64,000 bases of DNA from contig UBNE01000023.1 of the NCBI GenBank assembly GCA_900466745.1, positions 732-64,731 of the forward strand, in the 5' to 3' direction. The DNA is from Hyphomicrobiales bacterium (GTDB lineage Bacteria; Pseudomonadota; Alphaproteobacteria; Rhizobiales; Beijerinckiaceae). Shown piece after piece: positions 1 to 10,570 of this stretch (position 1 is its first letter; each line of letters begins with the position of its first letter). Both the position numbers and the translations under genes were made by a program. The notes beneath the pieces are model-generated. The model searched no databases. It was not told the origin of the DNA and saw only the letters and a list, made by a program, of their open reading frames with translations.

Positions 1-1451
<1,451 letters not shown>

Positions 1452-1455
<4 letters not shown>

Positions 1456-2330
1456 CGCTTCAGCCTCGGATTGACCTGATCGCGGATGCGGTCGCCGACG
1501 AGGTTGATCGCGACGATCAGGATGATCAGCGCGATGCCCGGATAGATCGAGATCCAGTAGCGGCCCGAGAGCATGTACTGGAAGCCGTTCGCGATCAGCA
1601 TGCCGAGCGAGGGCTCCGTCACCGGCAGGCCGACGCCGAGAAAGGACAGCGTCGCCTCCAGCGCGATGGCATTCGCCACCTGCACGGTCGCGACCACGAT
1701 CAGCGGCGGCAGGCAGTTCGGAAAGATATGGCGCCAGACCACGCGCCAGCCCGGCAGCGGCGTCGAGAGCACCGCCTCGACATAGTCCTTGCCGCGCTCG
1801 GCCGAGGCGGCGCCATGGGCGGTGCGGGCGAAATAGGCGTATTGCGCGCAGGCGAGGGCGGCGATGAGCTGCATCTTGCCCTGTCCCAGCAGCGCCGAGA
1901 GCACGAGCGCCAGCAGGATCGCCGGGAAGGCGAGCTGCAGGTCGATGACCCGCATGATGAAGGCCTCGCGGCGCCCGCCGGCATAGGCCGCGCCGATGCC
2001 GAGCGCCACGCCGAGCGCGAAGGCGAGCGCGCCGGCCACCAGCCCCATCTCCAGCGAGATGCGCAGGCCGTAGAGGATCGCCGAGAACAGGTCGCGCCCC
2101 TGCGCGTCGGTGCCGAGCCAGTGGGTGTAGCCGCCTTCGCCGACGAAGCCCGGCGGGCGGCGCGCATCGGAGAGCGAGAGATTGGCGAGGTCGTAGGGAT
2201 CCTGCGGCGCGACCAGCGGCGCCAGCAGGGCGATGCCGATCATCAGCACGACCACGGCGAGCGCCGCGACGGCCGTCTTGCTCTCGCGGAACTCGGCCCA
2301 GAAGCGGGCGGCGGGCGAAGCGTCCTTCAT
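1452..2330 (-). CDS. Peptide ABC transporter permease, DppC/GsiD-like
   Basis: Inner-membrane permease of the importer, 292 residues from ATG at 2330 (MKDASPAARF). It has an N-terminal membrane helix (about residues 20-40) and then the typical DppC periplasmic stretch with HWLGTDAQGRDLFS. The permease core follows with several hydrophobic helices and ends in VGDRIRDQVNPRLKR, the usual DppC/OppC tail. The open frame continues upstream to 2825, but that extension is only the other frame of the neighbouring permease. Starting at 2330 gives a four-base overlap with that gene, the same coupling as at the downstream ATPase. It should pair with the DppB-like subunit encoded immediately upstream. Confidence 0.93.
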
Positions 2331-3301
2331 CGTGCCCCACCTTTGCGCAGCCGCGGATCGAGCCCGACATAGGCGAGGTCGACGAGGAAATTGATGGTGA
2401 TGAAGACGAAGGCGACCAGCATCAGATAGGCGACCATCACCGGCCGGTCGAGCGACTGGATCGAGTCGATGATCAGCTTGCCGATGCCGGGCCAGGAGAA
2501 GATCGTCTCGGTGACCACGGCGAAGGCGAGCGTCGAGCCGAATTCCAATCCGAAGACGGTGACGAGCGGGATGGCGATCAGGCGCAGCACATGCCGGCGC
2601 AGCACCGTCCATTCCGAAAGGCCGGCGGCCCGGGCGAATTTTACCGTGTCGGTGAGCATCGTCTCGCGCGTGCCGGCCCGGGCGAGACGGGTCATCAGGG
2701 CAAGCTTGAAGAAGGCGAGGTTGAGCGCAGGCAGCAAGAGATGCTGCAAGCCGTCGAGCGTCGGGAAGCTCCATTCGACCCCGAGGATCGAGACCGTCTC
2801 GCCGCGCCCGCCGGCCGGCAGCCATTGCAATTCGACGGCGAAGGCCATGATCAGCACCAGGCCGATCCAGAAGGTCGGCACCGAGAAGCCGAGGATCGAG
2901 ACCGTCATGATCAGCTTCGAGGCGATGCCGTCCGGCCGGTAGCCTGCATAGATGCCGGCCGGGATGCCGATCAGCGCCGCGCCGCAGACGGCGGCGAGCG
3001 TCAGTTCGAGCGTTGCCGGCAGCCGCGACAGGATGAGCTCCATCACCGGCATGCCGAAGACGAAGGAGCGGCCGAAATCGCCGTGCAGCACGCGCCCGAG
3101 GAAGGTCAGGTACTGCTCCCAGAGCGGCCGGTCGAGCCCGTAATGGGCGATGGTCTGGAGGCGCAATTCCTGGCTGACATCCGGGCCGATCAGCACGTCG
3201 ATCGGGTTGCCGATCGCGTAGACGCCGACGAACACCAGCGCCGACATGACGAGCATGACGACGAGCGCCTGCAGCAGCCGGACCGCGACATGGCCTAGCA
3301 T
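2327..3301 (-). CDS. Peptide ABC transporter permease, DppB/GsiC-like
   Basis: Second inner-membrane permease, 324 residues, normal for the DppB family. It opens with MLGHVAVRLLQALVVMLVMSALVFVGVYAIG, a first helix, then the family's periplasmic segment containing GLDRPLWEQYLTFLGRVLHGDFGRS. The conserved permease region includes EWTVLRRHVLRLIAIPLVTVFG, and the C terminus is AYVGLDPRLRKG, standard for DppB. It lies 22 bases after a creatininase-family gene and overlaps the next permease by four bases. The minus-strand order creatininase, DppB-like, DppC-like, double ATPase therefore reads as one transcript. The matching binding protein lies in the divergent arm at 4749. Confidence 0.94.
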   Translation of the reverse strand: MLGHVAVRLLQALVVMLVMSALVFVGVYAIGNPIDVLIGPDVSQELRLQTIAHYGLDRPLWEQYLTFLGRVLHGDFGRSFVFGMPVMELILSRLPATLELTLAAVCGAALIGIPAGIYAGYRPDGIASKLIMTVSILGFSVPTFWIGLVLIMAFAVELQWLPAGGRGETVSILGVEWSFPTLDGLQHLLLPALNLAFFKLALMTRLARAGTRETMLTDTVKFARAAGLSEWTVLRRHVLRLIAIPLVTVFGLEFGSTLAFAVVTETIFSWPGIGKLIIDSIQSLDRPVMVAYLMLVAFVFITINFLVDLAYVGLDPRLRKGGAR

Positions 3302-3323
3302 CGCTGGAGCTTCCGGCGCGGCT

Positions 3324-4025
3324 TCACGGCCAGTTCTCCGCCATCGCCGCGCGCGTCTCCGCGACGCCGACCTGCCAGAGCCTGAGCATCTCCGCGTCGG
3401 GCCGCTGGTAGAGGCCGTGAAAATTGCCGTCGCCCAGGATCTCGCGGCGCTTCGCCGGGCTCGCGGCCTGGTATGCGGCCGCGTTGAAAGGCGGCTTCGG
3501 CGTCTCGGGCATGGCGACGCCGGCGAGCCGGGTCCAGGGGAAGTTCTCCATCCAGGAGGCGTGCGAGGCGGCCGGATCGACGGCCTTCACCGCCGCCTGG
3601 AATTGCGGCGCGGCCCACCAGTTATGCAGTCGGATGCTCGCATCGGGGTGGCGGTCCAGCCATTCGGTGGCGAAGTTCAGCGCCGGCGAATTGCCGCCAT
3701 GGCCGTTGACCAGGACGATGCGGCGGAAGCCGGAGCGGTAGAAGCCGTCGAAGAGGTCGCCGAGCAGCGCGGCATAGGTGCTCAGGCGCAGCGAGATGCT
3801 GCCGGGAAAATCGAGGAAGCCCGGCGTCATGCCATAGGCGAGCACGGGAAAGACCGGAATGCCGAGCGGCTCGGCCGCCTCCCGCGCCACCCGCTCCGAC
3901 AGGATCACGTCGGTCGCGAGGCTGAGATAGGCGTGCTGCTCGACGCTGCCGAGCGGCAGCACGCAGCGGTCGTCACGCTTCGCCTGCGCCTCGATCTGCA
4001 TCCAGTTCATCTCGGCGACCAGCAC
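3324..4025 (-). CDS. Creatininase-family amidohydrolase
   Basis: Cytoplasmic metal-dependent amidohydrolase of the creatininase/FAPy-hydrolase family, 233 residues (members are usually 230-270). Likely metal ligands are visible: E and H in GSVEQHA, D a few residues later in LATD, H in VNGHGGN and E in SWMEN. The more common EQHGPHLP motif is changed to EQHAYLSL, so the pocket differs from textbook creatininases while the ligand set appears kept. I chose the GTG start because AAGGAA lies at a good distance upstream; an internal ATG at 4010 is possible. It is first in the peptide-importer operon, suggesting it acts on an imported amide. The substrate cannot be told from sequence. Confidence 0.85.
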   Translation of the reverse strand: MLVAEMNWMQIEAQAKRDDRCVLPLGSVEQHAYLSLATDVILSERVAREAAEPLGIPVFPVLAYGMTPGFLDFPGSISLRLSTYAALLGDLFDGFYRSGFRRIVLVNGHGGNSPALNFATEWLDRHPDASIRLHNWWAAPQFQAAVKAVDPAASHASWMENFPWTRLAGVAMPETPKPPFNAAAYQAASPAKRREILGDGNFHGLYQRPDAEMLRLWQVGVAETRAAMAENWP

Positions 4026-4124
4026 GGCGTGTTCCTTGCTTCGCGGCTTCAGGCGGTAGAGACTTCGCGAAACGGGTTCGCGACCAGGCCGGTCAGGCGA
4101 GAAAACCGCCGGACGAAGCCATCC

Positions 4125-4165
4125 TTGACTCCGGCCTCACAGAGCGTCAAGTTCCATTTGGAACT
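4125..4165. promoter_or_regulatory. Divergent control region with perfect MarR-type operator (4150-4165)
   Basis: Positions 4150-4165 form a perfect palindrome with 7-base arms AGTTCCA and TGGAACT around TT. It sits between the divergent creatininase/permease arm and the marR gene. A TTGACT at 4125-4130 and, on the other strand, TTGACG at 4145-4150 could be -35 elements of the two promoters; clear -10 elements are not obvious. A 16-base palindrome of this shape is typical of MarR binding sites, so I infer autoregulation plus control of the importer arm. Confidence 0.6.
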
Positions 4166-4187
4166 AAATCGGCCGGGAAACCCTCCC

Positions 4188-4718
4188 ATGCGGCGCTCGC
4201 CGACTTCACTCTCCCGCCTCGATCCGGAGCGCGAGACGGCGCTGGCCGGGCTCGATCCGCTGACCGTGACCAAGCTCTGGGACAATCCCTGCTGGCTGTC
4301 CTTCCGGCTGAATTTCGTCGCGTTCCGCTTCAACGATCCGGTCTATCGCTGGATCGAGACGCGCTACGGCCTGGTCCGGCCCGAATTCGTCGCGCTCTAT
4401 GCGGTGGGCTTGAGGGAAGGCGTCGCCGCCAAGAACATCGTGGCCTCCTCGGGCCTGCCGAAGAACACGCTCTCGCGCGCCGTGCAGAAGCTGTTGCAGC
4501 GGCGGCTCCTGCGGCGCGAGACCGATCCGGCCGATCTGCGCAGCTATGTGCTGCATCTGACGGAGACCGGCCGCGCGATCTTCGACGAAACCATGCCGCT
4601 GATGGTGAAGCACCAGAGGGCGATGCTCGCCTGCCTCGACGAGGGCGAGCAGCAGCAGCTCTGCGCGCTGATGGACAAGCTCGTCATCGCCTCGCCCGAC
4701 TGGCCTCAGGAACTCTAG
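4188..4718 (+). CDS. MarR-family transcriptional regulator
   Basis: A 176-residue winged-helix regulator starting at ATG 4188 (MRRSPTSLSRLDPE); the open frame extends upstream but that part is the other strand of the creatininase gene. The DNA-binding region is about residues 75-130: KNIVASSGLPKNTLSRAVQKLLQRRLL is the helix-turn-helix and RRETDPADLRSYVLHLTETG is the MarR wing with its conserved D and R residues. The ribosome-binding site is weak. A perfect palindrome 23 bases upstream of the start is the likely operator. The gene is followed after 30 bases by the binding-protein gene, so it probably controls both arms of the importer. The ligand is unknown. Confidence 0.88.
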   Translation: MRRSPTSLSRLDPERETALAGLDPLTVTKLWDNPCWLSFRLNFVAFRFNDPVYRWIETRYGLVRPEFVALYAVGLREGVAAKNIVASSGLPKNTLSRAVQKLLQRRLLRRETDPADLRSYVLHLTETGRAIFDETMPLMVKHQRAMLACLDEGEQQQLCALMDKLVIASPDWPQEL

Positions 4719-4748
4719 CCGAAAACAGCCGACAACAGGGGAACCGTC

Positions 4749-6341
4749 ATGACACTCGCGAAAAGCTTCCGCCTCGCCGCCTTCGCCGCCTTGCTCGGCG
4801 CCGCCGTCTCGACCGGCGCGCTCGCCCAGACGCTGACGATCGGGGTGCGCGCCGGCCCGGAATCGATCGACCCGCATTTCACCGCGACCGGCACCCATGC
4901 CGAGGCGCTGAAGCAGGTCTTCGATACGCTGACCTGGTCCGGCGACAAGCTGCAGATCGAGCCGCGGCTGGCGCTGAGCTGGAAGGCGATCGAGCCGACC
5001 GTCTGGGAGTTCAAATTGCGCCCCGGCGTCAAGTTCCATGACGGCTCGGACTTCACCGCCGAGGACGTCAAGTTCTCGATCGAGCGCATTCCGGTCGTCT
5101 CCGGCCCGAACCCGACGACGATCTATGTCCGGCGCGTCAAGGAGGTGAAGATCGTCGATCCGCTGACGGTCCATGTCGTCACCGACGGGCCGGCGCCGAA
5201 CCTGCCGAACGATTTCATCCGGCTGTTCATCGTTTCGCACAAGGCGGCCGCGGGCCTGACCAAGGACAACGCCAACGAGGCCTTCAATTCAGGCAAGGCC
5301 GCGATCGGCACCGGCCCCTACAAATTCGTCTCCTGGACGCCGAAGGACCAGCTCGTGCTCGAGCGCTTCGACGGCTATTGGGGGCCGAAGGAGCCCTGGG
5401 CCAAGGTGGTGCGCAAGGAACTGCCGAACGACGCCGCCCGCGTCGCGCAGCTCAAGGCCGGCCAGGTCGACATCATCGTGCGCGCCCCGGCCTCCGACGT
5501 GCCGACGCTGAAGCGCGATCCCAAGCTCGCGGTGGCCACGGTCGAGAGCGTCTATCTCTTCAACATCGAGCTCGACCTGCGGGACAAGCCCCCGCAGATC
5601 ACCGCCAGGGACGGCTCGGCCCTGCCGAAGAACCCGCTGCAGGATGTGAAGGTGCGCGAGGCGATCGACCTCGCCATCGACCGGCCGGCCCTGGCCGAGA
5701 TCGCCATGGAAGGGCTCGGCTCGCCGGCCAACCAGTTGGTGACGCCGACCATCGCCGGCTTCAACAAGGAGCTGCCGGCCATCAAGCCCGACATCGCCAG
5801 GGCGAAGAAGCTGATGGAGGAGGCGGGCTATCCCAACGGCTTCAAGGTCGGCTTCGCCTTCACCAATGACCGCCTGCCCGGCGACCGCCAGGTCGGCACC
5901 TCGATCGCGCAGATGCTGGCGCGCATCGGCATCGAGGTGAACGCCAACGCCCAGCCCGGCGCCGTCTTCTTCCCGGCGAGGCTGCGCGGCGATTTCTCGA
6001 TGGCGATGTCGGGCTGGGGCACGCTGACGGGCGAGGCCAACTACACGCTCTCCTCGCTGGTGCATTCCAACGATCCGGCCAAGAAGCTCGGCGCCTTCAA
6101 CGTCCAGAACTATGCCAATCCGCAGGTCGACAAGCTGATCGAGGATGCGGCGGTCGAGATGGACGAGGCCAGGCGCAACGCGATGCTCTCCGACGTCGCC
6201 GCCATCGTCGCCAAGGACCGGCCGCGCCTGCCGATCACGGCCGTCGGCTCGGCCTGGGCGATGCAGAAGGACAAGGTCACCATCGCGCCGCGCGTCGACG
6301 AGGACACGCTGGCCATGGACATCAGGCCCGTTAAGAAGTAA
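4749..6341 (+). CDS. Peptide ABC transporter substrate-binding protein (SBP family 5)
   Basis: Periplasmic binding protein of the DppA/OppA/GsiB type, 530 residues. The N terminus is a Sec signal peptide (basic start, hydrophobic stretch, likely cleavage after ALA before QTLTIG). Family 5 features follow in order: GPESIDPHFTATGTHAE, the segment WEFKLRPGVKFHDGSDFTAEDV, and GTGPYKFVSWTPKDQLVLERFDGYW. A good ribosome-binding site (AGGGG) precedes the ATG. It has no lipobox, so it should be a soluble periplasmic protein. It is the missing partner of the permeases and ATPase on the opposite strand and is followed by an isoaspartyl peptidase gene, which hints at isoaspartyl or gamma-glutamyl peptides as ligand (inference). 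Confidence 0.94.
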   Translation: MTLAKSFRLAAFAALLGAAVSTGALAQTLTIGVRAGPESIDPHFTATGTHAEALKQVFDTLTWSGDKLQIEPRLALSWKAIEPTVWEFKLRPGVKFHDGSDFTAEDVKFSIERIPVVSGPNPTTIYVRRVKEVKIVDPLTVHVVTDGPAPNLPNDFIRLFIVSHKAAAGLTKDNANEAFNSGKAAIGTGPYKFVSWTPKDQLVLERFDGYWGPKEPWAKVVRKELPNDAARVAQLKAGQVDIIVRAPASDVPTLKRDPKLAVATVESVYLFNIELDLRDKPPQITARDGSALPKNPLQDVKVREAIDLAIDRPALAEIAMEGLGSPANQLVTPTIAGFNKELPAIKPDIARAKKLMEEAGYPNGFKVGFAFTNDRLPGDRQVGTSIAQMLARIGIEVNANAQPGAVFFPARLRGDFSMAMSGWGTLTGEANYTLSSLVHSNDPAKKLGAFNVQNYANPQVDKLIEDAAVEMDEARRNAMLSDVAAIVAKDRPRLPITAVGSAWAMQKDKVTIAPRVDEDTLAMDIRPVKK

Positions 6342-6359
6342 CGCGACCGCCTTCGCCTC

Positions 6360-6382
6360 ATGGCCGGGCCCGCCCCGGCCAT
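6360..6382. repeat. Intergenic hairpin after the binding-protein gene
   Basis: Inverted repeat with perfect 9-base arms ATGGCCGGG and CCCGGCCAT and a 5-base loop, 19 bases after the binding-protein stop. There is no T-run, so it is not a clear terminator. It may shield the binding-protein mRNA from 3' decay or be a relic of a palindromic repeat. Confidence 0.5.
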
Positions 6383-6493
6383 CCGCGCCTTCGCTTGATG
6401 GCCAAGCCCGGGGGGCGGGGCGCGGGTGCCTGCCGTGAGGGCGGGCATGGCCCGCGGCCTGTCCCGCAAACGACGATTGATCGGAAGACGAAC

Positions 6494-7441
6494 ATGACCC
6501 TCGCCCTCGCCATCCACGGCGGCTGCGGCACCTTGCCGAAGGCCGAGATGACCGAATCCGAATGGGCGCAGGCCCGCTCCGACCTCGCCGGCGCGCTGCG
6601 CGCCGGCTGGACGATCCTGAGCAAGGGCGGTCCGGCGGTCGATGCGGTCGAGGCGGCCGTGCGGGTGATGGAGGATTCGCCGCATTTCAACGCCGGCCAC
6701 GGCGCCGCCTTCAACACCGATGGCGAGCACGAGCTCGACGCCTCGATCATGGACGGTTCGACGCTCGCCGCCGGCGCGATCTGCGCCGCCAAGCGGATCA
6801 AGAACCCGATCGTCGCCGCCAAGGCGCTGATGCTGCGCGGCGACCCGCTGCTGCTCGCCGGCCCGGCCGCCGACATCTTCGCCGAGCACGAAGGCATCGA
6901 CACGGTGGAGAACGACTATTTCTCGACCGAGAGGCGGCGCAAGAACCTCTCCTCGATGAAGATCCGCGAGCTGGTCGGCACCGCCGCCGAGGCGAGCGAG
7001 GCCGAGAAGCACGGCACGGTCGGCGCCGTCGCCTGCGACGCGCAGGGCCATCTCGCCGCCGCGACCTCGACCGGCGGCTACACCAACAAGCCGACCGGCC
7101 GCGTCGGCGATTCGCCGATCATCGGCGCCGGCACCTATGCCCGCGACGGGCGCTGCGCCGTCTCCGGCACCGGCAAGGGCGAGTATTTCATCCGCTACTG
7201 CGTCGGCCACGAGATCGCATCGCTGATCGCCTATAAAGGGCTCTCGCTCGAGCAGGCGACGCAGCAGGTGCTGGGCGAGCTCTCCGGCAGCAAGGTCGGC
7301 GCCGGGCTGGTCGCGGTCGATGCCGAGGGCAACATCGTGGCGCCCTACAACACCGAGGGCATGTATCGCGGCTGGGTGACGGAGGACGGGCTCCTGCACG
7401 TCGCCACCCATGGCGATGTCGAGATGGCCGGGCAGGCCTGA
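6494..7441 (+). CDS. iaaA: Isoaspartyl peptidase/L-asparaginase (Ntn hydrolase)
   Basis: Hydrolyses beta-aspartyl (isoaspartyl) dipeptides and L-asparagine; made as a precursor that cleaves itself. The chain is 315 residues from ATG 6494. The start LALAIHGGCGT is the family's N-terminal strand, and KHGTVGAVACD carries the autocleavage and nucleophile threonine at residue 175. GNIVAPYNTEGMYRGW near the C terminus is the typical end. There is no signal peptide, so it acts in the cytoplasm on imported peptides. It lies 152 bases after the peptide-binding-protein gene in the same direction. In E. coli the homologous gene sits at the head of the gsiABCD glutathione importer operon, which supports a shared function here. 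Confidence 0.93.
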   Translation: MTLALAIHGGCGTLPKAEMTESEWAQARSDLAGALRAGWTILSKGGPAVDAVEAAVRVMEDSPHFNAGHGAAFNTDGEHELDASIMDGSTLAAGAICAAKRIKNPIVAAKALMLRGDPLLLAGPAADIFAEHEGIDTVENDYFSTERRRKNLSSMKIRELVGTAAEASEAEKHGTVGAVACDAQGHLAAATSTGGYTNKPTGRVGDSPIIGAGTYARDGRCAVSGTGKGEYFIRYCVGHEIASLIAYKGLSLEQATQQVLGELSGSKVGAGLVAVDAEGNIVAPYNTEGMYRGWVTEDGLLHVATHGDVEMAGQA

Positions 7442-7763
7442 ACCCGCGCCGGTCGGTACGGGATTCACGCCCGTTCCGGGGGCGCGGTTCTCCATCCGGC
7501 GCGCGACGGCTCGCCATCCTTCCCCGTCGGGTTGCGCGGGAACCGGGGCGGGCGTTCGCCGGCCGCTGTCAGGCACGGGGCCTTGCATCACGGCCGAATC
7601 GGGCGGCGCCGATCGGGAACGCATCTCGGTCGGCTCGAGGTCGCGCGGCTTCCCACAGTGCCGGGGCCGCGCCGGCCGCCGCGGTCCGCGCCTGCGCGCG
7701 GCCGGTTGTTGTCAGCCTCCTCCGGGCGCGGCTAGAACCGGACGAGGAAAGGATGCCGCCGCC
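7442..7763. other. 322-base non-coding gap before amn
   Basis: No convincing gene. Open frames run through because of high GC, but they lack start sites and recognisable sequence. Possible promoter elements for amn near the right end are TTGTCA at 7709-7714 and TAGAAC at 7733-7738, 18 bases apart. I see no repeat of the window's palindromic family here. Confidence 0.45.
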
Positions 7764-9218
7764 ATGCGTTTCGAAACCGCAGCGACACCCGAGGCCGCGA
7801 TCGACCGGCTCGAACGTCTCTATGAGGATGCCCGGGCCGCGTTGCGCGCCGATCTGCACCGCTTCTTCGAGAGCGGGGAGGCGCCCACGGCCGAGGCGCG
7901 CGAGCGCTATCGCTACCCCATGCTGCGTGTGACCTATGAGCCGTCGCGGCTGCCGCAGGCGACGCGCCGCGGCTACGCCAAATTCGCGGCGCCGGGCGTC
8001 TATTCGACCACGGTGACCCAGCCGGCCGAGTTCAGGGGCTATCTGCTCGACCAGCTCCGGCCGCTGGTCGCGGATTACGGCGCCACGATCGAGACCGGCG
8101 TCAGCCAGCAGGAGATCCCCTATCCCTATGCGCTCGAGGGCGGCGACGAGCTGGGCCGGGGCAAGATCACCGCGGCCGAGCTCGCCCGCCATTTCCCCAC
8201 GCCGCTGCTGGCCCTGGTCGGCGACGAGGTCGCGGACGGCACCTATGACATCGTCGAGGGCGAGCCGCGCCCGCTCTCGCTCTTCGACGCCGTGCGCGTC
8301 GACTATTCGCTGCGCCGGCTGGTGCATTACACCGGCACCGACTGGCGCGCCGTGCAGCCCTGGGTGCTGCTGACCAATTATCATCGCTATGTCGACCAGT
8401 TCGTGCGGCTGGGCATCGCCGAGATCGAGGCCGGCACGGCCGAGGCGCTGGTCGCGCCGGGCGGCATCCGCATCGACCGCGACGGCGTCGACGTCTCGGC
8501 GGCGGAGCGGGTGATGTCGGCGCCCTGGCACCGCTTCCAGATGCCGGCCTATCACCTGATTCGGAAAAGCGGCGACGGTGTCACCCTGGTCAATATCGGC
8601 GTCGGCCCCTCCAACGCCAAGAACATCACCGACCATCTCGCGGTGCTCAGGCCGAATTGCTGGCTGATGGTCGGCCATTGCGGCGGCCTGCGCCAGACGC
8701 AGATCATCGGCGATTACGTCCTCGCCCATGCCTATCTCAGGCAGGACCACATCCTCGACGAGCTGGTGCCGCCGGAAATCCCGATCCCGGCGCTGGCCGA
8801 GGTCCAGGTCGCGCTGCAGCAGGCCGCTGCCGAGATCACCGGGGAGAAGGGCGACCGGCTGAAGCAGCGCCTGCGCACCGGCACCGTCGTCACCCAGGAC
8901 GATCGCAACTGGGAACTGCAATGGACCAAGGAGCGGCGGCGCATCAACCTGTCGCGCGCCATCGCGGTCGACATGGAATCCGGCACCATCGCGGCGCAGG
9001 GGTACCGGCTGCGCGTGCCCTACGGCACGCTGCTCTGCGTCTCCGACAAGCCGCTGCATGGCGAGATCAAGCTGCCGGGCGCCGCCAACGCCTTCTACGA
9101 GCGCGCGGTCGGCGAGCATCTGCGGATCGGGCTGGCGGCGCTGGAGAAGCTCAAGGAAGCCGGCTCCGCCATCCATTCGCGCAAGCTCAGGAGCTTCGAC
9201 GAGCCGCCTTTCCGGTAG
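7764..9218 (+). CDS. amn: AMP nucleosidase
   Basis: Splits AMP into adenine and ribose 5-phosphate, a cytoplasmic step in adenylate turnover. The protein has 484 residues from ATG 7764, the same length as E. coli Amn. An N-terminal AMP-nucleosidase domain (roughly residues 1-170) contains RYPMLRVTY and the run GVYSTTVTQPAEF. The C-terminal nucleoside-phosphorylase-like domain has VNIGVGPSNAKNITDHLAVLRP, GHCGGLR and AVDMESGTIAAQGYRLRVPYGTL, where the ME pair binds ribose in this fold. AGGAAAGGA lies upstream at a slightly long spacing; a nearer ATG at 7753 is out of frame. It is a single gene, closed downstream by a palindromic repeat. Confidence 0.96.
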   Translation: MRFETAATPEAAIDRLERLYEDARAALRADLHRFFESGEAPTAEARERYRYPMLRVTYEPSRLPQATRRGYAKFAAPGVYSTTVTQPAEFRGYLLDQLRPLVADYGATIETGVSQQEIPYPYALEGGDELGRGKITAAELARHFPTPLLALVGDEVADGTYDIVEGEPRPLSLFDAVRVDYSLRRLVHYTGTDWRAVQPWVLLTNYHRYVDQFVRLGIAEIEAGTAEALVAPGGIRIDRDGVDVSAAERVMSAPWHRFQMPAYHLIRKSGDGVTLVNIGVGPSNAKNITDHLAVLRPNCWLMVGHCGGLRQTQIIGDYVLAHAYLRQDHILDELVPPEIPIPALAEVQVALQQAAAEITGEKGDRLKQRLRTGTVVTQDDRNWELQWTKERRRINLSRAIAVDMESGTIAAQGYRLRVPYGTLLCVSDKPLHGEIKLPGAANAFYERAVGEHLRIGLAALEKLKEAGSAIHSRKLRSFDEPPFR

Positions 9219-9247
9219 GGCCTGTTGATCTTCTGCGGAGCCGAGCA

Positions 9248-9343
9248 GTCATCCCGGGCTTGACCCGGGATCCATGCCGGAGCGTGTCCGGATAAGGTTC
9301 AGGCATGGATCCCGGATCTTCGCTGCGCTTCGTCCGGGATGAC
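9248..9343. repeat. Long palindromic intergenic repeat, copy 1
   Basis: Composite palindrome: outer arms of the GTCATCCCGGG / CCGGGATGAC type enclose inner arms GGGATCCATGCC and GGCATGGATCCC, with GGAGCGTGTCCGG in the middle. It fills the gap between convergent amn and metZ and could act as a two-way transcription end. Related copies lie at 30005, 38377, 56232 and 61996. Confidence 0.85.
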
Positions 9344-9354
9344 CGGGTTCTTTC

Positions 9355-10551
9355 CTAAACCTTCGCCAGCGCCTGCTCGAGATCGGCGATCAGGTCGTCC
9401 GCGTGCTCCAGCCCGATCGAGAGGCGGATCAGCCCGTCGCTGACGCCCATTGCCGCGCGCACCGCGGGGGTGAAGCGCTGATGCGTCGTCGTCGCGGGAT
9501 GGACGACCAGGCTCTTGGCGTCGCCGAGATTGTTGGAGATGCGGATCAGCCTGCAGGCGTCGAGCAGGCGATAGGCGCCGTCCTTGCCGCCGGGCACCTC
9601 GAAGGCGATCATGGTCGAGGGGCCGCTCATCTGGCGCGCGACGATCGCGGCCTGCGGATGATCGGCGCGGCCGGGGAAGATCACCCGCGTCGGCTTCGCC
9701 TGCCCGGCCAGCCAGTCGGCGACCTTGCTGGCGTTCTCCGCCTGCCTGGCGACGCGCAGCGGCAGCGTCTCGAGCGCCTTCAGCATCACCCAGGCGTTGA
9801 AGGGCGAGAGGCTCGGCCCGGTCTGGCGCAGGAAGTTCTGGATATCGGCCTCGATCACCGCCTTCGAGCCGAGGATCAGCCCACCGAGGCAGCGCCCCTG
9901 GCCGTCGATATGCTTCGTCGCGGAATAGACGACGATGTCGGCGCCGAGCGCGAGCGGCCGCTGGAAGAGCGGCGTGGCGAAGACGTTGTCGACCACGAGC
10001 AGGGCGCCGGCCGCCTTCGCCACCGCCGCGACGGCGGCGATGTCGATCACCTCCAGCGTCGGATTGGCCGGGGATTCGAGGAAGAACAGCCTGGTGTTGG
10101 GCCGCACGGCCCGGCACCAGGATTCGACATCGGTGCCCTCGACCAGGGTCGAAGCGATGCCGTAGCGCGGCAAATGGTCCTCGATGATGTAGCGACAGGA
10201 GCCGAACAGCGCGCTCGCGGCCACGACATGGTCGCCGGCGCGCAGCGGGGCCATCACCGCCGCCGTCACCGCCGCCATGCCGGTCGCGGTGGCGCGGCAG
10301 GTCTCGGCGCCCTCGAAGGCCGCCATGCGGCTTTCCAGCATCGCCGTCGTCGGATTGCCGAGCCGGCCGTACTGGAAGCCGGGATCGGTGTTCAGGAAGC
10401 GCCCTTCGGCCTGGGCGGCATCGTCATAGACGTGGCCCTGGGTCAGGAACAGGGCTTCCGAGGTCTCGCCGAACTGCGAGCGCATCGTGCCGGCGTGGAT
10501 CAGGCGCGTTTCGGGATGCAGCTCCGCTGCGGCGTTGTCCGATATCGGCAT
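9355..10551 (-). CDS. metZ: O-succinylhomoserine sulfhydrylase
   Basis: PLP enzyme that converts O-succinylhomoserine and sulfide to homocysteine, the direct sulfhydrylation route to methionine. It has 398 residues, normal for MetZ. The PLP lysine is K213 in YSATKHIDGQGR, a hallmark of this branch of the Cys/Met metabolism family; FQYGRLGNPTTAMLE and VVDNVFATPLFQRP are further signatures. Cystathionine gamma-synthase and MetY are close relatives, but the KHIDGQGR motif and length favour MetZ. It follows a pyrimidine nucleotidase gene by 84 bases on the same strand. The leader has a palindrome CGTTATAACG (10571-10580), but I could not fold a SAM-II riboswitch. Confidence 0.93.
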   Translation of the reverse strand: MPISDNAAAELHPETRLIHAGTMRSQFGETSEALFLTQGHVYDDAAQAEGRFLNTDPGFQYGRLGNPTTAMLESRMAAFEGAETCRATATGMAAVTAAVMAPLRAGDHVVAASALFGSCRYIIEDHLPRYGIASTLVEGTDVESWCRAVRPNTRLFFLESPANPTLEVIDIAAVAAVAKAAGALLVVDNVFATPLFQRPLALGADIVVYSATKHIDGQGRCLGGLILGSKAVIEADIQNFLRQTGPSLSPFNAWVMLKALETLPLRVARQAENASKVADWLAGQAKPTRVIFPGRADHPQAAIVARQMSGPSTMIAFEVPGGKDGAYRLLDACRLIRISNNLGDAKSLVVHPATTTHQRFTPAVRAAMGVSDGLIRLSIGLEHADDLIADLEQALAKV

Positions 10552-10570
10552 GGCACGGCCTCGATCCGTT

